Positions 17,220-25,654 of a stretch of DNA of 42,342 nt are shown piece by piece. Origin of the DNA: Candidatus Woesearchaeota archaeon. Its GTDB lineage: Archaea; Nanobdellota; Nanobdellia; Woesearchaeales; UBA10200. Under the pieces are notes generated by a model. That model saw only the letters and a program-made list of their open reading frames with translations. It ran no database searches and was not told the DNA's origin. The position numbers were made by a program, and so were the translations under genes. The stretch is taken from positions 1 to 42,342 of the forward strand of contig JACPBN010000007.1 of assembly GCA_016180275.1 (NCBI GenBank). Reading direction: 5' to 3'. How positions within the stretch are numbered: position 1 is the first letter of the stretch; every line of letters starts with the position of its first letter.

Positions 17220-17756
17220 ATGGAAGCAATATTAAACATATTCAGGAAAAAGCCAACTGAAAATTTTATGATGCATGGCAAAGAGCAGAAAGAGACTGAA
17301 AAGATCAGCATAGAGCTCAAGAAACACATTGACACCATATTCGGAAGAAGCCTTGCAATAAGAGAGGTTGATTCCGGAAGTGATAATTCAACAGAGATAG
17401 AATTAGTCAACCTGACAACTCCTCATTATGATATTGAAAGATTTGGTATCAGTTTTGTAGCTTCTCCAAGGCATGCAGACGCCATGATCGTAACAGGGGC
17501 AGTAACCCACAATATGGAATTTGCCTTAAGAAAAGCCTATGATGCAATGCCTGCGCCAAAGCTTGTGATTGCAGTTGGCAATGATGCATGCAACGGAGGA
17601 ATATTCAGGGAAGGTTATGCAGTCAATAATGGAGTTGAAGAGATATTGCCAGTTGATATGAAAATACCTGGCAATCCGCCAACGCCAAAAGAGATCCTTC
17701 TTGGGCTGCTAGCACTGATGAAAAAGATAAGGCATGAGAGAGAAAAAGGCAAATGA
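17220..17756 (+). CDS. HyfI/NuoB-like small subunit lacking the [4Fe-4S] ligand cysteines
   Basis: 178 aa; TTPHYDIERFGISFVASPRHADAMIVTGAVTHNME, AVGNDACNGGIF, PVDMKIPGNPPTPKEILLGLLAL. Confidence 0.88.
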   Translation: MEAILNIFRKKPTENFMMHGKEQKETEKISIELKKHIDTIFGRSLAIREVDSGSDNSTEIELVNLTTPHYDIERFGISFVASPRHADAMIVTGAVTHNMEFALRKAYDAMPAPKLVIAVGNDACNGGIFREGYAVNNGVEEILPVDMKIPGNPPTPKEILLGLLALMKKIRHEREKGK

Positions 17757-17862
17757 ATCTGATTCTATTAAATTTTTCTAGATATTCTTAACAATGTTTA
17801 GTCTCATAATTGGTTTACATTTTCTTTAGTTTATAAACAACTTTTTATTAGGTCATTAAATT

Positions 17863-17985
17863 ATGAATAAAGAGGCGGTTATTATGCCAAAACTTAATGA
17901 AAAAAAACAGACTATAAAACTCCTGAAGAAGTATATCAACAAAATCTGTGAACTAATTTCGGAATTATACCCTCAATTGATGTAA
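17863..17985 (+). CDS. Possible 40-aa small ORF (MNKEAVIMPKLNEKKQTIKLLKKYINKICELISELYPQLM)
   Basis: Manual translation; plausible amino-acid composition only. Confidence 0.25.
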   Translation: MNKEAVIMPKLNEKKQTIKLLKKYINKICELISELYPQLM

Positions 17986-18006
17986 AATAGCCATTATATG
18001 ATTTAA

Positions 18007-18615
18007 CTAAAAAAATGTTTTTATGACTCCATTCAGCACATGCTCACCATCAAACCCAAATATAGGTATCATGTTGAAGAAAAACAAGAGCATGTTAATA
18101 TGCTTGGTTAAAGTGAAGAATGCAATGTATTTCTTTCCGCAGAGCTTTTGTTTTATGATGAGCCAGCCAGAAAGCCAAAGCAATAAGTTAACTCCTGGGC
18201 CTGCAGCTGCAATCAATGCAGACTGTAAATATGTTGCACCTCCGCTGTGGCTGACATACGCAGGAACAAAAAAAATAAATCCGGAATTTAACAGTTTTAA
18301 AATTATTCCAAATATCAACCAGCTATAAGCTGCGTGAAAAGTTGCCTGCAATCCAAATGCTAATGCAGCAATCTTATGGCCTAATTCATGTAAAATGATT
18401 GCAGGAGCTGTCACATAGCAGGCAAATTTGAATGATTCCCAGTTGTAGCCTGCAAAGAGCTTGTTTGTTGTGTATTCCTGCAATGGATTATATTCTGGCG
18501 CTAAATGCCTTTTGTAGCTGTGTGCAAACTTGCTGAATGAATCTGCAAATATATAGCCTAAAGCAGCTGTCATTAAAATAATGTCAAAGATTTCATTAAA
18601 TGTGATGAGTGCCAT
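18007..18615 (-). CDS. M50-family (site-2 protease-like) membrane metallopeptidase
   Basis: 202 aa; ILHELGHKIAALAFG HExxH-type motif; IPIFGFDGEHVLNG resembles the second M50 motif. Confidence 0.85.
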   Translation of the reverse strand: MALITFNEIFDIILMTAALGYIFADSFSKFAHSYKRHLAPEYNPLQEYTTNKLFAGYNWESFKFACYVTAPAIILHELGHKIAALAFGLQATFHAAYSWLIFGIILKLLNSGFIFFVPAYVSHSGGATYLQSALIAAAGPGVNLLLWLSGWLIIKQKLCGKKYIAFFTLTKHINMLLFFFNMIPIFGFDGEHVLNGVIKTFF

Positions 18616-18735
18616 GATAGTTATTGTAATTTAATTTGTGTTATTAAATCTACCTGTTTGTTTTGATTGAAATCAGTTTTATCAATAAAAATATAAAAGA
18701 TTATAAGATAAGTGATTACATTTAAACGAAAAGCA

Positions 18736-18923
18736 GTGGCGACTGCCGACGAACACCGGAAAGAAAGAAAAAAGAGTTGCTCCTCCTCTACATTTAGGGA
18801 TGCAACTTTGTAATTTGGTAAAACATCACATAAGTTAATCACTTAGTCAATGGTCTGCATTGCCCGTCGCAACTTAGTATAGTTATTGTGGATTTGTGTT
18901 CGTCAAATAATGGCAGTCGCCAC
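18736..18923. ncRNA. Structured intergenic element, copy B
   Basis: GTGGCGACTGCC-GACGAACAC ... GTGTTCGTC-AAATAAT-GGCAGTCGCCAC; core identical to copies A and C (18771-18791, 18860-18876). Confidence 0.6.
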
Positions 18924-19013
18924 AGATTTTGATCTAAACTCATTGGAAAACATTATAAATAAAGCTGAATAATTTATGCAAATAATGTAGTTTTGCATTT
19001 GGAGGAAATCTTT

Positions 19014-19457
19014 ATGGCAAATAATGTTGTTGAAGCAGGAAACACAGTCAAGGTTGATTATACCGGCAAATTAGATGATGGCACAGTATTTGATGCTTCA
19101 GAAGGAAAACAGCCATTGCAATTTCAGACTGGAGCTAAGCAGGTAATACCTGGATTTGATAATGGAATTATCGGGATGAAGCTAAATGATGTGAAGAACA
19201 TCAAGATCCCTGCAAAAGATGCCTATGGTGAATCGCGCCCTGAAATGATAATTGAAGTGCCTAAGCAGCCATTTGTAACTTCACAGAACATGGAGCCAAA
19301 AGAAGGGATGATAGTGACATTGAAAGCAAAAGACGGCAATATGATGAATGCGATCGTCAAGGAAGTTAAAGGAGATAAGATGATACTTGATTTCAATCAT
19401 CCATTAGCTGGAAAGAATCTTAATTTCCATGTAAAGGTTGTTGAGATTGTGAAGTAA
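19014..19457 (+). CDS. FKBP-type peptidyl-prolyl isomerase
   Basis: VKVDYTGKLDDGTVFDAS, QVIPGFDNGIIGMK; GGAGG at 19001-19005 supports start at 19014 rather than 18993. Confidence 0.9.
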   Translation: MANNVVEAGNTVKVDYTGKLDDGTVFDASEGKQPLQFQTGAKQVIPGFDNGIIGMKLNDVKNIKIPAKDAYGESRPEMIIEVPKQPFVTSQNMEPKEGMIVTLKAKDGNMMNAIVKEVKGDKMILDFNHPLAGKNLNFHVKVVEIVK

Positions 19458-19578
19458 TTGTCAGGTTATTTCTTTCTTTCCGACTTTTCTTATATCACTT
19501 TAATTTTATTTGAACTTATACAAAGTTATTTATATCCTAATCTATTATTAAATGTTATATTATTTGAGAGGGATTCCT

Positions 19579-20367
19579 ATGGCAGAAAAAAAAGAATGTC
19601 CGTATAAAAAGATCCATTGGATTTTGGCAATTGCTGTTGTTGTTTTATTGGCAGCTGCGTTTAAGCTAGGGTATTACAAAAGCTCTTATCATGAGAGCTA
19701 TGGTTCAAAATATAACAGGAACATAATAACCGTCTCTGGAAATTCTGAGATTGATGCTTCTCCTGATAAAGCAGAGATGTATGTTGCAGTAAGTAATGAA
19801 GCATTAGCTGCAAAAGAAGCTAAAGATAAGAACAGTGAAACAAGTAATAATGTGATTGATGCATTAATTAAGCAAGGGCTTAAGAAAGATGATATTGAAA
19901 CAAGCAGCTTTACAATCTCTCCTAAGTATGAATGGGAAAATGATGAGAAAGGGATTGGGAAGCAAGTGTTTAAAGGATATGAAGTAAGGCATGTTCTTAA
20001 AATTACTACACAAACAATAGATAAGATCGGTGAATTTCTGGATGCAGCAGTTGATGCTGGAGCTAATAATGTCGAGCAGATAAGATTTGGACTGACTAAA
20101 GAGAAAGAGGTAGAAGTGAAAACAGATGCTCTCTATGAAGCAGCTAAAAACGCAGAGGAGAAAGCAATCGTGCTTGCAACTAGCTTAGGAGTGAATTTAA
20201 AGAAAGCTGTAAGCATACAGGAGACAAGCTTCAGCTATCAGCCCTATTATTATGACACAAGAAGCTTTGAAACTGCTGCGATGGCAAAAATGGAGTCAAC
20301 TCAAGTAATTGCGCCTAAGAATGTTGAAGTAAGGGCTAATGTGAATGTTGTGTTCGGGATGAAGTAG
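19579..20367 (+). CDS. SIMPL-domain (DUF541) membrane-anchored protein
   Basis: VSGNSEIDASPDKAEMYVAVSNE, GLKKDDIETSSFTISPKY; N-terminal TM. Could start at 19552. Confidence 0.85.
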   Translation: MAEKKECPYKKIHWILAIAVVVLLAAAFKLGYYKSSYHESYGSKYNRNIITVSGNSEIDASPDKAEMYVAVSNEALAAKEAKDKNSETSNNVIDALIKQGLKKDDIETSSFTISPKYEWENDEKGIGKQVFKGYEVRHVLKITTQTIDKIGEFLDAAVDAGANNVEQIRFGLTKEKEVEVKTDALYEAAKNAEEKAIVLATSLGVNLKKAVSIQETSFSYQPYYYDTRSFETAAMAKMESTQVIAPKNVEVRANVNVVFGMK

Positions 20368-20399
20368 AGAATAAGATAAAAAAATTATTGTACGAATAA

Positions 20400-20550
20400 A
20401 AGCCTTTGATTGGAGCCGGCAGCAGGAACTTCTGCCTTAACCTCCTGAGATACATACTTAAATAAGTGAGCGGAAATTTCAACCATTTAAGATTGAGATT
20501 GATAGCGATTGCGTATTTATCAATTAAACTCAAAGGAATCTCTGCCTTTT
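20400..20550. ncRNA. Possible structured convergent-intergenic element (or bidirectional terminator)
   Basis: CCTTTGA/TCAAAGG outer pairing, nested GGAG-GGCAG/CTGCC-CTCC, ATTGATA/TATCAAT, ACTTAaaTAAGT hairpins between convergent genes. Confidence 0.3.
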
Positions 20551-20565
20551 ATGGTTGAGATGATG

Positions 20566-21171
20566 TCAATTATTATTTTTGCTCAAATAAACTTTATATC
20601 CAGACTCTTTAGCCAATGTTGCTGCGTTGCCAAATACTTCTAGCATCTTTTTTTCAGTTTCTTTGCCGCCTTTTTGATGCCTGGCAACAACCTGCAAAGT
20701 CCCGCCATGTTTAAGATAGTTTTTTGATTGCTCAATTATGGTGAAGCATGTTTTTCTGCCTGCGTGCTGAGGCAAGTTAGATATTATAGTATCGAATTTA
20801 AGTTCTGTAGGAATGCTTTCATACAAATTTCCTTGGAATGCGGTTATGTTCATATTATTCAGCTCTGCATTCTTTCTTGCAATCCTGACTGCGCGTTCGT
20901 TAATATCTGTTAAGTAAACTTTTGTCTGTGGCAATATTTTTTTTATTGCTATTCCAACTACACCAATTCCGCAGCCAAAATCAAGCACAGAATCTTTCTC
21001 TCTAACAATAACATTTTCTATCAAAATTCTAGTGCCAGTATCAATCTTCTCTGCAGAAAAGACGCCAGATGCAGTATAAAACTCAAAATCAGTATTTTTA
21101 ATATTAACATTTATTTTCTTAATAATTTCTTTGCTTAATGGTTTCTTAGAAAAATAATGTTCTTCTTCCAT
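20566..21171 (-). CDS. SAM-dependent methyltransferase (RsmC/MTS-domain-like)
   Basis: 201 aa; VLDFGCGIGVVGIAIKK, FDTIISNLPQHAG. Confidence 0.85.
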   Translation of the reverse strand: MEEEHYFSKKPLSKEIIKKINVNIKNTDFEFYTASGVFSAEKIDTGTRILIENVIVREKDSVLDFGCGIGVVGIAIKKILPQTKVYLTDINERAVRIARKNAELNNMNITAFQGNLYESIPTELKFDTIISNLPQHAGRKTCFTIIEQSKNYLKHGGTLQVVARHQKGGKETEKKMLEVFGNAATLAKESGYKVYLSKNNN

Positions 21172-21177
21172 GTTTCT

Positions 21178-22023
21178 TTATCCAATTATCGCATACGCTC
21201 TCATAACCAGGTTTTCAGCTGCTTTAATCAAATCCCATTCTCTGCCTTCAATTATTGTGCAGTTGCCTGCAAATGTTATTTTTGGCTTAGCTGCTTCTCT
21301 AACAAATATTACTGCAGTGTCAGTTGAATTTTCACAGGTTATTATTGGCCTGCTAAAGCATGCAGGAGATTCTTCGTTTGTGCACGCTGCAATTATCTCT
21401 TTTTTGAATGTCTTGATAAAATGAGTGTCTATCTGGCCAACTGCCAAGGCAACATACTTCATTGTAGATTCATTATTCTCAGACCTAGCGTATTTTGATT
21501 CATTCGGATCAAATGTAACATATAACTTTTCATTTTGGAATGCCGTGCCAAATACGTTTCCATTTTCGCCTGCTGTCTGTATGTTTTCTATCTCTCTAGG
21601 CCCGTAATAGAATTCTGTGCTGTATACTGTATTTCCTGTCTTTAGATCAGCATACCAAAAATCATCTTTGCGCATAAATTCGATGTTGTTATAGACATAT
21701 TCTTTTGCTTTCTCTGAAGTAGGATGAGGCGCATTTATCTTAACTAAACCGGTGCTTATCTTTGGCTCTGGATTGTAGATGTAAGGAATAGATGCAATGA
21801 TTGCTATGATTACGACAATAGATATTATGCTAACTATAGTAACATTAATGCTTTTCTTATCGCTGATGCCATAATCTTCTTTTTCTTCTGCGAGTGTTAT
21901 TTTAGTATCATCGCTGACTAAATTATCCTGATTAGCACTTTCTTCTTTTTGGTATTCTTGCTTTTGTTCCTGAGTATTTGTTTCTTGCAGGCTTTCTTGT
22001 TCTTTTATATCATTTTGCTCCAT
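21178..22023 (-). CDS. Hypothetical single-pass membrane protein with acidic N-terminal tail
   Basis: 281 aa; Gln/Glu-rich N-terminus, one TM (VTIVSIISIVVIIAIIASI), extracytoplasmic C-terminal domain. Confidence 0.7.
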   Translation of the reverse strand: MEQNDIKEQESLQETNTQEQKQEYQKEESANQDNLVSDDTKITLAEEKEDYGISDKKSINVTIVSIISIVVIIAIIASIPYIYNPEPKISTGLVKINAPHPTSEKAKEYVYNNIEFMRKDDFWYADLKTGNTVYSTEFYYGPREIENIQTAGENGNVFGTAFQNEKLYVTFDPNESKYARSENNESTMKYVALAVGQIDTHFIKTFKKEIIAACTNEESPACFSRPIITCENSTDTAVIFVREAAKPKITFAGNCTIIEGREWDLIKAAENLVMRAYAIIG

Positions 22024-22105
22024 CGTGCTGACTAATTTATCATGGCTGTATAAAAATATTGCGCATGTGCTGACTAAAATTGGTGTGTATTAGGCTTTAG
22101 ACGAT

Positions 22106-22307
22106 AAAAGCCAGAACTGTGGCTTTGTCTCAAGTCGGAAATTTATATACTGCGTATACAAATTTCCGCCTTTCGACCGTCGCCTGCGAACACTGGCAAA
22201 GTTTATTACAAGGAACTTGCCTTTCATGGAACCTCCGGCAAGTTCTTGCAGGAATCCATAAAGGTGTTCGCAAAATTGGCGACGTCAGCCACAGCTCTGG
22301 CTTTTTT
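22106..22307. ncRNA. Structured intergenic element, copy D (divergent)
   Basis: AAAAGCCAGAACTGTGGCT / AGCCACAGCTCTGGCTTTT outer helix; GTCGCC-TGCGAACAC ... GTGTTCGCA-AAATT-GGCGAC matches the architecture of copies A-C. Confidence 0.45.
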
Positions 22308-22379
22308 AAGATTAGCTTAATACATACTAAAATTGTATTGGATAGAAAGATATATATTCTTTTGAGATATTAGGTTATT

Positions 22380-24179
22380 ATGCCTAAAAAAACAATGATA
22401 TTTACTATTTTGGTGATTGTTTTAATTTTATTTGTAAGCTGCAAAAGCCCTAGTGATATGCCTTCTAATAATAATGCTAATAATATATATGATGATAATA
22501 ACATAGTAGAGAATATTCCATCAGATGCAATTAAAGAAACTTTTGTTGAGCAAAATCTTCCAGAGCATTGCAAAGATGGATTATATGATAAAGGCGAAGA
22601 AGGGCTTGACTGCGGCTGGAGCTGCCCGAATAAATGCAATTTTGCAGAGAAATGCGGAGAGTTAACCGAAGATGAGACTTGGGAAGGGAATATCCATGTA
22701 AATTGTTATGTCAGTGTCCCTGAAGGCATTACATTAACCGTCCAGCCAGGCACCATAGTGAAATTTCATCATGACAGGGACTACAAGACATTTGGCAGGG
22801 CAGGATTATCTGTAAACAAGGGAAACCTTAGAGCAATAGGCAATAAAGACAAGATGATATGGTTTACCTCAGATGCAAAAGACCCTATCAACGGAGACTG
22901 GATGCATATTAATATCGACCACAGCAAGAATTCGAGACTGGACCATGTCATTGTGGAATTTGCAGAGCTTGGAATATCACAGTTCGATTCCTCAGTGCCA
23001 ATCACTAATTCCATCATCCGCTGGATCAACAGCGAGGGCCTTTACGGAGAGCGTTCAACTCCGATCATCCAGAATAATACACTTTACAGCAATGGTTACC
23101 ACGAAATTGCGCTAGAGCAATACAATAAAGATGCGATCATTTCTGACAATTACTTTAAAAATGGGCATCATGGAGTTCATTTTGAGAAGAGCACGGGGAC
23201 AGTCAAGAATAATTTTTTTGAGAATTACAGTGTCTTAAAGACCAATGACCCCGAGTTTACAGTAAGTGCAGGCATGGAATCGCAAGTGACTGTAGAGGAT
23301 AATGAGTTCCAGAATACAGGAGAAACTCTTTTTGCCATCGATGATAATGTAAAGAGTAACCTAAAAAATAATCAGGTGGTTAATGGCAGAAAACCGCCTA
23401 TTTTTGACTATCAGGACATAAGAAACTTTGAGATACCTTATATACCAGGCGATGAAGAAGATAAATTCCCATATGTATATGCAGATCAAGATGAAACAAG
23501 AAGAGTAGTTAAAAAGATAGGAAAGGGCCTTTACTTTGGATGGTCATTGGTTTATGCAAACGGCTATCTTTATCGCTTTAGTTTAGATAGCAAGATCGGT
23601 GGAGACCTTGACTTTATCAAAATTAATCCGGAAACAGGAGCTACTGAACTATTTGGGAATAATGGCATCATAAGCCCAAGGGGATTGGCATATGACGGAG
23701 AATATTTTTATATCAATGATGGCAGCCTAAAAAAAATCTTTAAATTCAAATTAAAAGATGGTGCAAAACAAGGAGATTTTATCGAGGTAGTTGATAAGTT
23801 TGATATCCCTGAAGCAGATAAAGGCGGCACAGCCGGCTTGGCTTCAGACGGCGAGTTTCTCTATCTAGTCCATCGTTATGGAGAGAAGATCTGGAAATTA
23901 GACAAGAAAGGAAATGCAGTTGGAGAAATCCAATTTCAGGCGCCAGGCGGCTCAATCACTTATGCAGACGGATATTTCTGGGTGTATGCAGGCTGCAAAA
24001 AAGGCATCTGCAAATTTACAAAAGATGGAAAATTAGCCGGGGAGATATATCCTGCAGCCAAAGACCCATGGGCATTGGCATGGGACGGGAAATACCTCTG
24101 GGCATTATACAGGACAAGCGAAACTTGGAATGATGCAAAGATATACCAGATGGAGATCCTGGATGATTCGTTGGATTGA
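22380..24179 (+). CDS. Secreted lipoprotein-like protein: right-handed beta-helix plus beta-propeller-like domain
   Basis: Signal with LILFVSC; DGLYDKGEEGLDCGWSCPNKC; repeated NNxFxN/IxNNT motifs and YFWVYAG/YLWALYR repeats. Confidence 0.7.
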   Translation: MPKKTMIFTILVIVLILFVSCKSPSDMPSNNNANNIYDDNNIVENIPSDAIKETFVEQNLPEHCKDGLYDKGEEGLDCGWSCPNKCNFAEKCGELTEDETWEGNIHVNCYVSVPEGITLTVQPGTIVKFHHDRDYKTFGRAGLSVNKGNLRAIGNKDKMIWFTSDAKDPINGDWMHINIDHSKNSRLDHVIVEFAELGISQFDSSVPITNSIIRWINSEGLYGERSTPIIQNNTLYSNGYHEIALEQYNKDAIISDNYFKNGHHGVHFEKSTGTVKNNFFENYSVLKTNDPEFTVSAGMESQVTVEDNEFQNTGETLFAIDDNVKSNLKNNQVVNGRKPPIFDYQDIRNFEIPYIPGDEEDKFPYVYADQDETRRVVKKIGKGLYFGWSLVYANGYLYRFSLDSKIGGDLDFIKINPETGATELFGNNGIISPRGLAYDGEYFYINDGSLKKIFKFKLKDGAKQGDFIEVVDKFDIPEADKGGTAGLASDGEFLYLVHRYGEKIWKLDKKGNAVGEIQFQAPGGSITYADGYFWVYAGCKKGICKFTKDGKLAGEIYPAAKDPWALAWDGKYLWALYRTSETWNDAKIYQMEILDDSLD

Positions 24180-24222
24180 TTACTGATTGTGCCTTAAAAT
24201 TTCCGGATTTTAGGCTGAAATA

Positions 24223-24292
24223 TTTCCGAAAATAAAAACATTTATATACTAGCTTAATTTCTGAAATTACAGATTATTTGAAATTTCAGAAA
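24223..24292. promoter_or_regulatory. Three TTTCNGAAA palindromes around a TATA box
   Basis: TTTCCGAAA 24223-24231, TTTCTGAAA 24258-24266, TTTCAGAAA 24284-24292; TTTATATA at 24241-24248. Confidence 0.5.
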
Positions 24293-24391
24293 GTTATGGT
24301 CATAGCCAAGGGCCGCAATGGAAAGTTCTAAACCCCCAAAAGCTGCTCTTGGCAACTTTATCCTTTTCATGGTTTTCAGAGAAAATGGAAA

Positions 24392-24820
24392 ATGAAGGAG
24401 AATAATGCAGTAATCAGTGAAGTTATTTCTAATCTAGGCAATGTTACCGAGAAATTTGGGATGAATTCTGCGACAGGGATGATATTTGGAATGCTGTATT
24501 TTTTCGGAAGCAAGACGCAGGAGCAGCTAAAGGATGAACTGAAGCTTGGCCTTAGTACAGTGAGCCAGAGCTTGACTATTTTAGAAGCGTTTGGTTTTGT
24601 TAAGGTTGAGAAAGACGGGAGAAAGAAATCTTATTCTGCAAACCTGGAGAAAAGCAATGCTGTTTTAGAGAATATCATGCGGTTCAATATACAGCCATTA
24701 GCTGCATTAATTGAAAGCAGAGAGAAATATGTGAAAGATAAAGAAACTAAATTAAAACTGAAACTGCTCAGAGAGCATTGCAACAGTTGTTGTGATAAGA
24801 TTGAGAGGATGATGGGATAA
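24392..24820 (+). CDS. GbsR/MarR-like wHTH transcriptional regulator
   Basis: 142 aa; MIFGMLYFFGSKTQEQLKDELKLGLSTVSQSLTILEAFGFVKVEKDGRKKSYSA. Confidence 0.8.
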   Translation: MKENNAVISEVISNLGNVTEKFGMNSATGMIFGMLYFFGSKTQEQLKDELKLGLSTVSQSLTILEAFGFVKVEKDGRKKSYSANLEKSNAVLENIMRFNIQPLAALIESREKYVKDKETKLKLKLLREHCNSCCDKIERMMG

Positions 24821-24895
24821 AGAGCAAGATTAAATGACCATAAGAAACAAATGAAGATAAAGAATAAAAGTAAAAAATAAAATGATTTAACGCAA

Positions 24896-25585
24896 ATGAA
24901 CAGGACAATAATCAAGCTGGAAAATGTGTGGAAGATATATAAGATGGGTGAAGTAAAGGTAAATGCATTGCGGGGAGTAGATTTATCCATCAAAGAAGGT
25001 GAGTTTGTCTCAATAATGGGGCCTTCTGGGTCTGGCAAAAGCACTTGTGTCAACATGGTAGGATGCTTAGATGTGCCAAGCAAAGGAAGAATCTCTTTGG
25101 ACGGACATAATATTGCTCATTTATCTGAATCAGAGCTTGCGCAGATCAGAGGGAGAAAGATCGGATTTATCTTCCAGCAGTTTAATCTTATCCCAACTCT
25201 GACAGCAATAGAAAATGTGATGCTGCCTATGGTATTTCAAGGCTATTCTCAGGAAGACAGGATAAAAAGAGGAAAGGAATTGCTTGCATTAGTTGAGCTG
25301 CAGGACAGGATGCATCACAGGCCAACAGAGCTTTCAGGCGGGCAGCAGCAGAGAGTGGCGATTGCGAGAAGCCTGGCAAATAACCCTGAAGTTATCCTTG
25401 CAGATGAGCCAACTGGAAATTTAGATACAAGCACAGGAAAGAATGTGATGGATTTCCTGATGAAACTGAACAGGAAAGAAGGCAAGACAATCATCATGGT
25501 TACGCATGACAGCTATGTTGCAAACGCTGCCAACAGGGTCGAATACCTTAAAGATGGAAAGATAATCAAGACTAAACATAACTAA
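24896..25585 (+). CDS. ABC transporter ATPase (MacB/LolD type)
   Basis: 229 aa; [36 protein letters not shown]. Confidence 0.95.
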   Translation: MNRTIIKLENVWKIYKMGEVKVNALRGVDLSIKEGEFVSIMGPSGSGKSTCVNMVGCLDVPSKGRISLDGHNIAHLSESELAQIRGRKIGFIFQQFNLIPTLTAIENVMLPMVFQGYSQEDRIKRGKELLALVELQDRMHHRPTELSGGQQQRVAIARSLANNPEVILADEPTGNLDTSTGKNVMDFLMKLNRKEGKTIIMVTHDSYVANAANRVEYLKDGKIIKTKHN

Positions 25586-25654
25586 GATGGAAGAGAAGAC
25601 TAAAGATAATTGAAGAGATGATTGAATAATATAAAACAGAAAGGGTGAAGAAAA

